DNA of 64,000 nt from Prauserella_A oleivorans (lineage in GTDB: Bacteria; Actinomycetota; Actinomycetes; Mycobacteriales; Pseudonocardiaceae). Of this stretch, positions 36,085 through 45,536 are shown one piece after another; within the stretch, counting starts at the first letter, position 1; each line of letters starts with the position of its first letter. The notes under the pieces are model-generated. The model was not told the origin of the DNA, made no database searches, and worked only from the letters and a program-made list of their open reading frames with translations. Position numbers and translations under genes: made by a program. The DNA is taken from the NCBI RefSeq assembly GCF_042685745.1, contig NZ_JBHUNT010000001.1, forward strand, positions 4,960,001 through 5,024,000, read 5' to 3'.

Positions 36085-37941
36085 GTGACGGAAATGATCA
36101 CCCGGCCGATGACGACGCCGGCCGAAATCCACTTCGGACTGACGAAATTCCGTGATCCATTACGGATACCGCCGTTGATCCGGCCGCATTCCTGGTGGCA
36201 CCAGGACGAGATCACCGTCCAGGCCGTCCGGACGCGGGTCAAGCTGCATTCCGAACTGCCCGAGACCACCGTCTGGGCCTACGACGGGCAGTTCCCGGGC
36301 CCGACCATCGAGGTGCACAGCGGCAAGCGGCTGCGCGTGTCGTGGACCAACGCCATCGAGGGAAATCTGCCGCTGACCGGTGTCCGGGCACCGCTGGATC
36401 TCGCCGGGCCGCCCGAGGCGAACCCGACCGTCCGGCCCGGCTACCGCGGCCCCGACGGGACGCTGCCCGAGGGCGTCGAGATCATCGAGGGCGTCGACGA
36501 GGTTCCGGCATGGACGGTGACACACCTGCACGGCGCCGACTGCAACGGCGGCAACGACGGCTGGGCGCACAACGCCGTGCTGTACGGCCATTCCCAGCTC
36601 ACCGAGTACCCGAACCGCCAGCGGGCGGCCACCTACTGGTACCACGACCACGCGATGGCCATCACCCGGTTCACCGTCTACTCCGGACTCGCGGGCATGT
36701 ACCTGATCCGCGACGAGGAGGAGGGCTCACTCGACCTGCCGGCCGACGAGTACGAGATCCCGCTCATGCTCTGCGACCGCAACCTCGACACCACTCCCGA
36801 CGGCGCGCTCAGCGGCGACCTGCTGTTCAAGATCCCGTACCTCCGGCAGGGCGAGGAGCAAGTTCCGGTTCCGGTCGCGGGACCGTTCAATCTCGTCAAC
36901 GGGGTGATCTGGCCGCATCTCGACGTCGACGCGCGCTGGTACCGCTTCCGCGTGGTGAACGTGTCCAACTCCCGCTTCTACCGGCTGAACCTGGTCGACG
37001 AGGCGGGGGCGAACCACAACGGCCTCGTGCGCCAGATCGGCACGGACGGCGGGCTGCTGCCGGAACCGGCGACGTTGCCGGAGGGCGGCCTCGTCCTCGC
37101 CCCGGCCGAGCGGGCCGATCTGCTCGTGGATTTCGGCGCCGACGTCGTGCGCGGCCGGCGGCTCCGGCTGACCGACTCGAGCGTGCCGAGGCACTCCGTC
37201 ACCGGAGCGCCCGTCACGGAGCCGGACCTCCTGGAGTTCCGCGTGGAGAACCGCAACCGGCACGACCGGTTCGTCCCGCCCGCGAGGCTCGCCGAGTCCT
37301 ACGTGCGGCTCGAACACGGCACGACCGTGCCGGACGACCATGATCACCTGTTCGTCGCGCTGGTGCCACCGGGCAGCGCAGGCGACGGGCACCCGCAGAT
37401 GTGGGACCTGCACGAGATCACCGACCCGACGCGGGTTCCCGGCGCGCTGCCGCAGGAAGGCATCGTCCAGCTCAGGGATCCGGAGACCGGCGCTGTGCGG
37501 ACGTTCGAGCGAGTGGCGACCGTCTTCGACGACACGGTGGCCTTCTTCATCGACCAGAACCGCTGGGCGGTGTGGAACTTCATCCACCTCGACACCGACC
37601 CGCCGGAGCACCCGATGCACATCCATCTCGTGCAGTTCCAGGCGTTGTTCCGCCGGACGTTCACGCCGAAGTTCGACATCGGCGTCGGCGGCACCATCGA
37701 GCCGGCCGACGGGTTCACCGACGTGCCGCTGGAGGACGGCGAGAAGGGCTGGAAGGACACGATCGTCGTGCGCCCCGGCGAGTGGGTGTCGGTGGCGGGC
37801 CGGTTCGGCGAGTCGACCGGCGAGTTCATGTACCACTGCCACATCCTCGATCACGAGGACGAGGGCATGATGCGGCCGTTCGTCGTGCATCCGCCCGCGG
37901 TGTCCCGGTTCCACCACCCGGGCGGCCACAGCGGGCACTGA
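36085..37941 (+). CDS. Multicopper oxidase, CotA/phenoxazinone-synthase-like
   Basis: A 618-residue three-domain cupredoxin oxidase without signal peptide. The copper ligands are all present: HLHGAD, YWYHDHAM, HPMHIHLVQF and YHCHILDHEDEGMMRPF with the type 1 Met. It closely matches the phenoxazinone synthase/bilirubin oxidase/CotA group, which oxidise phenols, aminophenols or metals with oxygen. The GTG at 36085 follows GAGGGGGA; an ATG three codons later is also possible. A strong hairpin follows the stop. The cytosolic location suggests an oxidative tailoring or stress role. Confidence 0.9.
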   Translation: MTEMITRPMTTPAEIHFGLTKFRDPLRIPPLIRPHSWWHQDEITVQAVRTRVKLHSELPETTVWAYDGQFPGPTIEVHSGKRLRVSWTNAIEGNLPLTGVRAPLDLAGPPEANPTVRPGYRGPDGTLPEGVEIIEGVDEVPAWTVTHLHGADCNGGNDGWAHNAVLYGHSQLTEYPNRQRAATYWYHDHAMAITRFTVYSGLAGMYLIRDEEEGSLDLPADEYEIPLMLCDRNLDTTPDGALSGDLLFKIPYLRQGEEQVPVPVAGPFNLVNGVIWPHLDVDARWYRFRVVNVSNSRFYRLNLVDEAGANHNGLVRQIGTDGGLLPEPATLPEGGLVLAPAERADLLVDFGADVVRGRRLRLTDSSVPRHSVTGAPVTEPDLLEFRVENRNRHDRFVPPARLAESYVRLEHGTTVPDDHDHLFVALVPPGSAGDGHPQMWDLHEITDPTRVPGALPQEGIVQLRDPETGAVRTFERVATVFDDTVAFFIDQNRWAVWNFIHLDTDPPEHPMHIHLVQFQALFRRTFTPKFDIGVGGTIEPADGFTDVPLEDGEKGWKDTIVVRPGEWVSVAGRFGESTGEFMYHCHILDHEDEGMMRPFVVHPPAVSRFHHPGGHSGH

Positions 37942-37946
37942 GACTC

Positions 37947-37987
37947 GGACCCACCGCCCGGATCGCGGGGATGCGGGCGGTGGGTCC
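37947..37987. terminator. Terminator hairpin after the multicopper oxidase
   Basis: A perfect 14-bp GC-rich stem (37947-37960 with 37974-37987) with a 13-nt loop, just past the oxidase stop. No U-run follows. It separates this gene from the DoxX promoter. Confidence 0.75.
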
Positions 37988-38024
37988 GGCCATGCGCGCG
38001 CCGGATGTGACCTGCAGCACTCGG

Positions 38025-38031
38025 TGTCACA
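38025..38031 (+). promoter_or_regulatory. Putative ECF41 -35 element upstream of doxX
   Basis: TGTCACA, the conserved -35 box reported for ECF41 sigma factors, lies 55 nt upstream of the DoxX start. No perfect CGTC -10 box is seen at 15-17 nt. The sigma factor encoded next door is of this group, so the site is a natural target. Confidence 0.45.
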
Positions 38032-38086
38032 AAACCTGATCACGCGGTGCCCTGTGGGCGAACCCATGCCTACGAAAGGGCGCCTC

Positions 38087-38470
38087 ATGAATCTCGCACT
38101 GTGGATCGCCGCCACGCTGCTGGCCGTGGTCGCGCTGGCCGGCGGCATCACCAAGACGTTCATGCCCAAGGAGAAGCTGGCCACCAACCCGGGCGCGGAG
38201 TGGACGCAGCACGCGAGCGCCGGTTTCGTCAAGACACTCGGTGTGCTCGAACTGCTCGCCGCGGTGGGGCTGATCCTGCCTGCCGTGCTCGGCATCGCAC
38301 CCGTGCTGGTGCCCGTGACCGCCTCTTGCTGGGTGCTGTTGATGATCGGCGCCATGATCGCGCACGTCCGGTACGGCCCCAGCAGGTTCGCCCTGCTGAA
38401 CGTGGTCTATCTCGCTGTCGCGGCCTTCATCGTCTGGGGCAGGTTCGGGCCCGAGTCGTTCACCGCCTGA
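38087..38470 (+). CDS. DoxX family membrane protein
   Basis: A 127-residue protein with four hydrophobic helices (LALWIAATLLAVVALAGGI, LLAAVGLILPAVLG, LVPVTASCWVLLMIGAMIAHV, LLNVVYLAVAAFIVW). It has the DoxX-family pattern with GAMIAHV. Family members take part in redox and thiol stress handling in membranes. The ATG at 38087 has AAAGGG seven bases upstream, better than the ATG at 38066. It lies immediately before the ECF41 sigma gene. Confidence 0.8.
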   Translation: MNLALWIAATLLAVVALAGGITKTFMPKEKLATNPGAEWTQHASAGFVKTLGVLELLAAVGLILPAVLGIAPVLVPVTASCWVLLMIGAMIAHVRYGPSRFALLNVVYLAVAAFIVWGRFGPESFTA

Positions 38471-38573
38471 CCGGATTTCGTCGAGCGGGCGCGGCTGGTG
38501 GCTGCCGCTGCGCCCGCGAACGGCGTGCTGGGGCCGCGGGGCGGCGCCGCACGCGGAGGAGAAGGATCAGGAC

Positions 38574-39470
38574 ATGGACGACAGCGTCACCGACGCGGCG
38601 ACCGAGGCGTTCGTCGCGCACCGCAACCTGCTCTTCACCGTCGCCTACGAGATGCTGGGCTCGGCGGCGGACGCCGAGGACGTGCTGCGGGAAACCTGGC
38701 TGCGGTGGACGAAGGTCGACCTGGCGCAGGTTCGCGACCAGCGGGCTTACCTGGTGCGGATCGTGACCCGGCAGGCGCTCAACCGGCTGCGCACGATGCA
38801 GCGCCGCAAGGAGTCCTACGTCGGGCCGTGGCTGCCCGACCCGCTGCTCACGGCACCGGACGTGGCCGAGGACATCGAGCTCGCCGAGAGTGTGTCGATG
38901 GCGATCATGCTCGTGCTCGAGACGCTCTCGCCGACCGAACGCGCCGTCTTCGTCCTGCGCGAGGCCTTCGACGTCGGCTACGACGAGATCGCCGCCGCTG
39001 TCGGCAAGACTCCGGCCGCCGTCCGCCAGATCGCGCACCGCGCCCGCCAGCACGTGGACGCCCGCCGTCCTCGGGAGGTGGTCTCCGCGCGGACCGCCCA
39101 GGCGGCTCTCGAGTCGTTCCGGCATGCCCTCGACACGGGCGACCTGCAAAGCCTGCTCGACATCCTCGCCCCCGACGTCGTGCTGGTGAGCGACGGCGGT
39201 GGCGTCAAGCAGGCCGCCCTACGCCCGATCACCGGCGCCGAGAGGGTGGTCCGGATGTTCGCGGGCGGCCTGGCCAAGGTCGAGGGCACGCTCACCGGCG
39301 AGCCCACCGTGGTCAACGGCAACCCGGCCTTGCTGATCCGCCTGAACGGTGAGATCGACGGTGTGCTGGCGATCCGGGTCGAGGGAGGCCGCATCACCGG
39401 CCTCTACTACGTCCGCAACCCGGAGAAGCTTTCCCGGCTGGAGTCCGAGACCCCGCTCACCCTGCGCTGA
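38574..39470 (+). CDS. ECF41-type sigma factor with SnoaL-like C-terminal domain (SigJ-like)
   Basis: A 298-residue extracytoplasmic-function sigma factor. Regions 2 and 4 occupy residues 1-165 (LLFTVAYEMLGSAADAEDVL; LSPTERAVFVLREAF; EIAAAVGKTPAAVRQIAHRARQ). A SnoaL-fold C-terminal domain follows. Three ECF41 marks are visible: WLPDP between regions 2 and 4, DGGGVKQAALRP, and NPEKL near the end. In this group the fused tail, not a separate anti-sigma factor, controls activity. It is next to doxX, which is probably its target. Confidence 0.9.
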   Translation: MDDSVTDAATEAFVAHRNLLFTVAYEMLGSAADAEDVLRETWLRWTKVDLAQVRDQRAYLVRIVTRQALNRLRTMQRRKESYVGPWLPDPLLTAPDVAEDIELAESVSMAIMLVLETLSPTERAVFVLREAFDVGYDEIAAAVGKTPAAVRQIAHRARQHVDARRPREVVSARTAQAALESFRHALDTGDLQSLLDILAPDVVLVSDGGGVKQAALRPITGAERVVRMFAGGLAKVEGTLTGEPTVVNGNPALLIRLNGEIDGVLAIRVEGGRITGLYYVRNPEKLSRLESETPLTLR

Positions 39471-39482
39471 CCGCCCTCACGG

Positions 39483-39515
39483 GTGCGGCCGGCTCCGCAG
39501 GAGAGCCGGCCGCAC
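39483..39515. terminator. Bidirectional terminator hairpin
   Basis: A perfect 13-bp stem (39483-39495 with 39503-39515) and 7-nt loop between the convergent sigma factor and helD genes. Confidence 0.75.
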
Positions 39516-39523
39516 GCGAACCG

Positions 39524-41746
39524 CTACGCCGAGACCCGACGGGCTCCCGGGGCGGGCGCCCCGATCTCGGCGAGGCCGGTGAGCGCGTGGGGCAGCGGCC
39601 CCTTGTGCAGAACGCCGAGGCGCTGGGTGGCGCGGGTGAGCGCGACGTAGAGCTCGGCCGCGCCGCGGGGCCCGTCGGCGAGGATCCGTTCCGGCTCCAC
39701 GACCAGGACGGCGTCGAACTCCAGGCCCTTCGTCTCCGACGGCGGCACCGCGCCCGGCACCCCCGGCGGACCGATGACGACGCTGGTGCCCTCGCGGCCG
39801 GCTTCGTCCCGCACGAATTCCTCGATGGCAACGGAGAGCTCGGCGTCGCCGACCTGCCGGGACCACGGCCGGATTCCGCAGGAGCGGACCGACTCCGGCG
39901 GCTGCAGCCCGGGTGCGAACTCGGCGAGCAGCGAGGCGGCGACGGCCATGATCTCCGCGGGGGTGCGGTAGTTCACCGACAGGGACCGGTAGACCCAGCG
40001 GCCGGGCACATACGGCTCCAGCATCGCGCCCCACGAACTCGCTCCGGCCGCCGACCGGCGCTGGGCGAGATCGCCGACCACCGTGAAGGAACGGCCGGGG
40101 CAGCGCCGCATCAGCACCCGCCAGTCCATGTCGGACAGCTCTTGGGCCTCGTCGACGACCACGTGCCGGTACGTCCAGTCCCGGTCCGCGGCGGCCCGTT
40201 CGGCGAGTTCACGGGAGTCCCGCTCGACGAACCGGCCGGCCAGGTCCTCGGCGTTGAGCACGTTCTCGGCGGCCAGCTGGATGTCCTCGTCGAGCTCCTC
40301 CCGGTCCAGATTCATGACGTCCAGCACCCCGGCGGCATAGGCGGCCTCGGCCTTCCGCTGCCGCTCGGCGGCTCGGTCGGCAGCCTTGTCGGCGGCCGGG
40401 TCGCGACCCAGCAGGTCCACCAGCTCGTCCAGAAGCGGCACGTCCGACACCGTCCACGCGGTGCCGTCGGCGCGCCACAACGCCGGGTCCGCACCGGCCG
40501 CCCGCAGCCGTTCCGGAGACTCGTACAGCGAGGCCAGCAGCGTCTCCGGCGTCAGGATCGGCCAGAGTGCGTCGAGCGCGGCAGTGAACTCGTCGTGCTC
40601 CGCGAGCTCGGCGAGCAGGTCCGTCCGCAGGTCCTGCCAGGCCTGGCGGTCCTCGCGGGTCAGCCAGCCCCGGCCGATTCTCACGATCGCCCGTTCGGTG
40701 AGCACGTACGTGACGATCTCCGTGAAGACGGCACGCGCCTCGTTGTGCGGCAGCCCGCTCGCACGCGCCTCCTCGATGGCCCACTCGGCGGTTCCGGCGT
40801 CGATGCGCACCGTGACGTCCCGCAGCTCGATCGGGACCGGCTCCTCCGGCACCCGTTGCCGGTCGGCGACGGCCGCCGCCAGCACGTCGAGGATCGCCAG
40901 GGAGCCCTTGAACCGCGCGACGTCCGGCGCGTCCTCGGCGGTGACGTGCAAGCCGGGCACGAGATCGCCCGGCGTCATGAAGACGACGTCGGACTCGCCC
41001 AGCGATGGCAGGACGCGGCTGATGTGGTTCAGGAACGCGGGGTTGGGGCCGACCACGAGCACGCCGTGGCGTTCCATGCGCTCCCGCTGGGTGTAGAGCA
41101 GGTAGGCCACCCGGTGCAGGGCAACCACCGTCTTCCCCGTGCCCGGGCCGCCCTCGATCACCAGCACCCCGGGGTGGTCGAGCCGGATGATCTCGTCCTG
41201 CTCGGCCTGGATCGTCGCCACGATGTCGCGCATCCCCTCACCGCGTGGCGCGTTCACCGCCGCGAGCAGGGCCGCGTCCCCGCGGCCACCTCGCTCCGTG
41301 CCGTCAGGACGGCCGAGCACCTCGTCGGTGAAATCGACCAGCCTGCGCCCGCGGGTGTGGAACTGGCGGCGCCTGCGCATGTTCTCCGGGTTCACGGCGG
41401 TGGCGATGTAGAAGGCGCGCGACGCCGGGGCGCGCCAATCCAGCAAGACCGGTTCGTAGGAATTCTCCTCGTCGAAAAGGCCGATCCGGCCGATGTAAAG
41501 GCGCTCTCCCGACACGCTGTCCAACCGGCCGAAACACAGACCGTCGTCCGTCACGTCCAGCCGCTTCATCTCCTCGGCCCGCGCCCGTACCTCGACGTCG
41601 CGTTCCATCGGTGTCTCGCCGTTGCCCCGCAATGCCGCGTCGTACTCGGCCTTCGCTCGCCCCCGCTCGGCGTCGAGGCGCGCGTAGAGGCCCGCCACGT
41701 AGCTCCGCTCGGACCGCAGTTCCTCGTCGTACCCCTGATTTGACAC
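39524..41746 (-). CDS. HelD/HelR-type RNA polymerase-associated UvrD-like ATPase
   Basis: A 740-residue superfamily 1 ATPase. It starts with a helical arm (SERSYVAGLYARLDAERGRAKAEYDAALRGNG), followed by the RNA polymerase secondary channel-type region and Walker A GGPGTGKTVVALHR near 210, Walker B VVDEAQELSD near 535, and C-terminal VALTRATQRLGVL. This architecture matches HelD, which clears stalled or inhibitor-bound RNA polymerase; actinobacterial HelR gives rifampicin tolerance. The GTG start at 41746 is assumed from the conserved N-terminus. Confidence 0.87.
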   Translation of the reverse strand: MSNQGYDEELRSERSYVAGLYARLDAERGRAKAEYDAALRGNGETPMERDVEVRARAEEMKRLDVTDDGLCFGRLDSVSGERLYIGRIGLFDEENSYEPVLLDWRAPASRAFYIATAVNPENMRRRRQFHTRGRRLVDFTDEVLGRPDGTERGGRGDAALLAAVNAPRGEGMRDIVATIQAEQDEIIRLDHPGVLVIEGGPGTGKTVVALHRVAYLLYTQRERMERHGVLVVGPNPAFLNHISRVLPSLGESDVVFMTPGDLVPGLHVTAEDAPDVARFKGSLAILDVLAAAVADRQRVPEEPVPIELRDVTVRIDAGTAEWAIEEARASGLPHNEARAVFTEIVTYVLTERAIVRIGRGWLTREDRQAWQDLRTDLLAELAEHDEFTAALDALWPILTPETLLASLYESPERLRAAGADPALWRADGTAWTVSDVPLLDELVDLLGRDPAADKAADRAAERQRKAEAAYAAGVLDVMNLDREELDEDIQLAAENVLNAEDLAGRFVERDSRELAERAAADRDWTYRHVVVDEAQELSDMDWRVLMRRCPGRSFTVVGDLAQRRSAAGASSWGAMLEPYVPGRWVYRSLSVNYRTPAEIMAVAASLLAEFAPGLQPPESVRSCGIRPWSRQVGDAELSVAIEEFVRDEAGREGTSVVIGPPGVPGAVPPSETKGLEFDAVLVVEPERILADGPRGAAELYVALTRATQRLGVLHKGPLPHALTGLAEIGAPAPGARRVSA

Positions 41747-41868
41747 GTGCCCCTCACAGCGGCTAAACTGACATTAGATTCGGCGGGTATTCCATTTGTT
41801 GTGGAGCACACGCCGATTTTTTATTGTCCGATGCCTGTCAAGTCCGCTCGTGGAAAAAAGGCGGAAAT

Positions 41869-41897
41869 CGACCCGGCGGCGAGACGCCACCGGGTCG
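41869..41897 (-). terminator. Rho-independent-like terminator of the nad operon
   Basis: On the minus strand, a 13-bp stem with one mismatch and 3-nt loop (41869-41881 with 41885-41897) is followed after a few bases by CCTTTTTTCC. It lies 60 nt past the nadC stop. Confidence 0.75.
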
Positions 41898-41956
41898 AAC
41901 ACGGATCAGTGAGCCGTGCCCTACGCACACCGGCGCGCCGCGACGCCGGCCTCTGC

Positions 41957-42808
41957 TCAGCGCAGGTCCATCCCCAGGTCGAGTGCCTTGGAGGAGTGGG
42001 TGAGCGCACCGACCGCCAGATAGTCCACACCGGACTCCGCGTAGGCGCGCGCGTTCTCCAGCCGGAGCCCGCCGGAGGACTCCAGCCGCGTCTTCGGGCT
42101 GCGCTCGTCGCGCAGACGCACCGCCCGGGCGCAGGCGTGCGGGCTGAAGTTGTCGAGCAGGACCTCGTCCGCGCCCGCGGCGAGGGCCTCGGCGAGCTGG
42201 TCGAGCGTGTCGACCTCCACCTCGCACGGCAGGCCGTCCGCGTGCTGCCGCGCGAGCCGCAAGGCCTCCGTGACCGACCCCGCGGCCACGACGTGGTTGT
42301 CCTTGATGAGCACCGCGTCACCGAGTCCCATCCGGTGGTTCACCCCACCGCCGCAGCGCACGGCGTACTTCTCCAGCAACCGCAGCCCCGGCAGCGTCTT
42401 GCGGGAGTCCCGGATGGCGCAGCCGGTGCCCTGCACCGCGCTCACCCATGCAGCGGTCGCGGTGGCGATCCCGGAGAGGTGGCACAGCAGGTTCAGCGCG
42501 GTGCGCTCCGCCGTGAGCAGACCACGCACGGTGCCGCGCACGACGAGCGCGGGCTGCCCCGCATCCAGGCGCGTGCCGTCCTCGACGCGGTCCAGCACCT
42601 CGTAGGCGTCGCCGAGCACCTCGTCGAACACGGCCAGCGCCGCGGGGACACCGGCGATGACGCCGGCTGTGCGCGGGGTGAGCTCGGCCGTCGCGGTCGC
42701 CGCGGCGGGCACGGTGGCCGCAGTGGTGGCGTCGGGGCCGTACCGCAGGTCCTCCGCGAGCGCGGTGGTGACGACACGGCGCAGGTCGTCGCGGTCCAGC
42801 TCGCTCAT
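41957..42808 (-). CDS. nadC: Nicotinate-nucleotide pyrophosphorylase (quinolinate phosphoribosyltransferase)
   Basis: A 283-residue QPRTase. It has AVDLAREDL-like N-terminal text and the core GGGVNHRMGLGDAVLIKDNH, VEVDTLDQLAEAL, and DEVLLDNFSP, with the catalytic and PRPP-binding basic residues. It converts quinolinate and PRPP to nicotinate mononucleotide. The ATG at 42808 has GGGAGG upstream. It follows nadB by 35 nt and is the last gene of nadA-nadB-nadC, with a terminator after it. Confidence 0.94.
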   Translation of the reverse strand: MSELDRDDLRRVVTTALAEDLRYGPDATTAATVPAAATATAELTPRTAGVIAGVPAALAVFDEVLGDAYEVLDRVEDGTRLDAGQPALVVRGTVRGLLTAERTALNLLCHLSGIATATAAWVSAVQGTGCAIRDSRKTLPGLRLLEKYAVRCGGGVNHRMGLGDAVLIKDNHVVAAGSVTEALRLARQHADGLPCEVEVDTLDQLAEALAAGADEVLLDNFSPHACARAVRLRDERSPKTRLESSGGLRLENARAYAESGVDYLAVGALTHSSKALDLGMDLR

Positions 42809-42843
42809 GTGTCCTCCCAGGTCGCGCCGTCCGCGTGCGCCGG

Positions 42844-44493
42844 TCATGCCACACCTTCCAGGACGGGGTCGGCGAGTACCGGCTGCCCGGACGGGCTCAG
42901 CCGGATCAGCTGGCTGCGCTGCCACATCACGTCGTCCCGCTCGGGGAAGTCGGTCCGCACATGGCTGCCGCGGGACTCAGTGCGCCGGGCCGCCGCGGCC
43001 ACCAGCGCCTGGGCCAGCAGCGTCAGCGCCGCGTCCTCGACATCCTCGCTGGTCCACAACGGACTGTCCTGTGCGGAGAGATCGAGCACCGAGCCGGCCA
43101 CCGCGAGCCCCTCGGCGTCGCGGCCGATGCCGGCGTAGCGGCTCATCACGCGCTGCAGCGCGTCCCGTGGGACGACGGCCACGCCGCCGGTCTCGGGCAG
43201 ACGGCCGTGCCGCGGGTTCGCCAGCGCACCGGCGGCCAGGTCAGCGGCGACGGCCTCGGCCGCTCGCCTGCCCACGACGAGCCCCTCGAGCAGGCTGTTG
43301 GACGCCAGCCGGTTCGCGCCGTGCAGCCCGGTGCGCGCGACCTCCCCCGCCGCGTAGAGCCCGGTGACACCCGTGCGGCCGTCGGTGCCCGCCACCACGC
43401 CGCCGCAGGAGAAGTGCGCGGCCGGGGTGACGGGGATCGGTTCGCGGGTGGGGTCGACGCCCGCCGCGGCACACGCGGCGTGCACGGTCGGGAATCGGGT
43501 GGCGAAGCCGTCGATGCCGGTGGCGTCGAGGAACACGTGGTCGTCGACGCCGCCCGGCGCCTGCGCCATGCGCCGGGTGATGGCCGCCGAGACGACGTCG
43601 CGTGGCGCCAGGTCGCCCAACGGATGGACGCCGCGCATCACGCGGGCTCCGGTCGCGTCGACGAGCACGGCGCCTTCGCCGCGCACGGCCTCGGTGACCA
43701 GTGGGCACCGTCCGCGCGCACCCGGCGTGTAGAGCACGGTCGGGTGGAACTGCACGAACTCGATGTCGGCCAGCACCGCACCGGCCCGCAACGCGAGCGC
43801 GAGCCCGTCACCGGTGGCGATCTCGGGGTTCGACGTCGCCTGGTAGAGCTGGCCGAGGCCACCGGTCGCGACCAGCACCGCGGGGGCGCGCAGCACGCCG
43901 GGCACCCCGTCGGCGTCGAGCACGGTGACGCCCGCGACGTGACCGAGCGGCGTGCGCAGCGCGTCGACGGCGACGTGCCGTTCCAGCACGGGAACGCCCT
44001 GCCCGGTCGCAGCGGCGACGAGCGTGCGCTCCACCTCGGCGCCGGTCGCGTCCCCGCCGGCGTGGATTACGCGAAACGCGCTGTGCCCGCCCTCCCGGGT
44101 CCGGGAGAACCCGGTCGCGCCCATGTCGAAGCGCGCCCCGAGCGCCCGCAGCGCGGTGACCGCCGACGACCCGGCCCCGACGACGTCGGCCACGGCATGC
44201 GGGTCGCACAGGCCGGCGCCCGCGGTGACGGTGTCGGCCGCGTGTGCCGCGACGGTGTCACCCTCGTCGTGCTCGCCGTCCAGCACCACGGCGACGCCGC
44301 CCTGCGCCCAGCGCGTGTTGCCGTCGGCGACGCCCGCCTTGGTCACCACGAGCACCCGCAGCCCGAGCTCGCGGGCCCGCAGCGCCGCCGTCAGCCCGGC
44401 CACGCCGCTGCCGAGGATCACGAGGTCCGCGCGCGCCTCCCACCGGGGCGTCCGACCAGTTTTCGACTCACGGTCGGTAACCTGCCGGTTCAT
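42844..44493 (-). CDS. nadB: L-aspartate oxidase
   Basis: A 549-residue FAD enzyme with dinucleotide motif VILGSGVAGLTAAL, NTRWAQGGVAV near residue 60, and HFSCGGVVAGTDGRTGVTGLYAAGEVARTGLHGANRLASNSLLEGLV, the flavin-linked catalytic region. It oxidises aspartate to iminoaspartate, the substrate of NadA. The ATG overlaps the nadA stop by four bases (translational coupling). Confidence 0.95.
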   Translation of the reverse strand: MNRQVTDRESKTGRTPRWEARADLVILGSGVAGLTAALRARELGLRVLVVTKAGVADGNTRWAQGGVAVVLDGEHDEGDTVAAHAADTVTAGAGLCDPHAVADVVGAGSSAVTALRALGARFDMGATGFSRTREGGHSAFRVIHAGGDATGAEVERTLVAAATGQGVPVLERHVAVDALRTPLGHVAGVTVLDADGVPGVLRAPAVLVATGGLGQLYQATSNPEIATGDGLALALRAGAVLADIEFVQFHPTVLYTPGARGRCPLVTEAVRGEGAVLVDATGARVMRGVHPLGDLAPRDVVSAAITRRMAQAPGGVDDHVFLDATGIDGFATRFPTVHAACAAAGVDPTREPIPVTPAAHFSCGGVVAGTDGRTGVTGLYAAGEVARTGLHGANRLASNSLLEGLVVGRRAAEAVAADLAAGALANPRHGRLPETGGVAVVPRDALQRVMSRYAGIGRDAEGLAVAGSVLDLSAQDSPLWTSEDVEDAALTLLAQALVAAAARRTESRGSHVRTDFPERDDVMWQRSQLIRLSPSGQPVLADPVLEGVA

Positions 44494-45512
44494 TCCCCGC
44501 CGCCCGGCTTGCCGATCTCGATCATCCGCTGCACCGAGGCGCGGGCCCGGGCGGCGACGTCCGGGTCGACGTCCACCTCGTCGGCGCCCTCACGCAGCGA
44601 CCGCAGGAGCGCGGCCGGCGTGATCATCTTCATGTACCGGCAGGACGCGCGGTCGTTCACCGCACGGAAGTCGATCTCGGGCGCGGCCTTGCGCAGCTGG
44701 TGCAGCATCCCCACCTCGGTGGCGACCAGCACCGACGTCGCCCTGGTCTGCCGGGCCGCGGTGAGCATGTCACCGGTCGAGAGGATCTTGACGCGCTCCG
44801 CCTCCACGGCACCCTCGCCCGCGAGGTAGAGCGCCGACGTGGCACAGCCGCACTCGGGGTGGATAAACAGGTCGGCCTCCGGCGAGGCCGCCGCGCGCTC
44901 GGCTAGCTCGGGACCGTTGATGCCCGCGTGCACATGGCACTCCCCCACCCAGACGTGCAGGTTCTCCCGTCCGGTGACCCGCTTGACGTGCGCGCCGAGG
45001 AACTGGTCGGGGCAGAACAGGACATCGCGGTCCTCCGGGATCGAGGCCACCACGTCGACCGCGTTCGACGACGTGCAGCAGATGTCGGTCTCCGCCTTCA
45101 CCTCGGCGGTCGTGTTGACGTACGAGACGACGACCGCGCCCGGATGCTCGGCCTTCCAGGCCCGCAGCTGTTCCCCGGTGATCGAGTCGGCCAGCGAGCA
45201 ACCCGCGCGCGCGTCCGGGATCAGCACCGTCTTGTCCGGCGAGAGGATCTTGGCGGTCTCGGCCATGAAGTGGACGCCGCAAAAGACGATCGTGGACGCC
45301 TCGCTGGCGGCCGCGATCCGACTCAGCGCGAGCGAGTCGCCGGTGTGGTCGGCGATCTCCTGGATCTCGGGGAGCTGGTAGTTGTGCGCGAGCAGCACCG
45401 CGTCCCGCTCCTTCGCGAGCCTGCGGACCTCGTCCGCCCAGGCCGCGTCCGCCTCGACGCCCCCGTAGGGAGCGAGCGGGTCCGCCTGCACCGCCGTATC
45501 CAGCCTCGACAT
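44490..45512 (-). CDS. nadA: Quinolinate synthase
   Basis: A 340-residue class with three cysteine ligands for a [4Fe-4S] cluster spread over VFCGVHFMAETAKI, DICCTSSNAVDV and HPECGCATS. AVLLAHNYQLPEIQEIAD is the conserved N-terminal substrate region. It joins iminoaspartate and dihydroxyacetone phosphate to quinolinate. The ATG at 45512 with GGAGG six bases upstream is preferred over upstream starts. The promoter and NrtR operator lie between it and nrtR. Confidence 0.94.
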   Translation of the reverse strand: MSRLDTAVQADPLAPYGGVEADAAWADEVRRLAKERDAVLLAHNYQLPEIQEIADHTGDSLALSRIAAASEASTIVFCGVHFMAETAKILSPDKTVLIPDARAGCSLADSITGEQLRAWKAEHPGAVVVSYVNTTAEVKAETDICCTSSNAVDVVASIPEDRDVLFCPDQFLGAHVKRVTGRENLHVWVGECHVHAGINGPELAERAAASPEADLFIHPECGCATSALYLAGEGAVEAERVKILSTGDMLTAARQTRATSVLVATEVGMLHQLRKAAPEIDFRAVNDRASCRYMKMITPAALLRSLREGADEVDVDPDVAARARASVQRMIEIGKPGGGE

Positions 45513-45536
45513 GTCGAGCCTCCGGTTGCCTCCGGT

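Noticed and set aside
35929..36155. Short frames upstream of the multicopper oxidase
   Set aside because: They overlap the promoter and the start of the oxidase and lack coding character.
38032..38060. ECF41 -10 box CGTC
   Set aside because: No CGTC at the expected 15-17 nt spacing; only the -35-like TGTCACA is retained as a weak promoter call.
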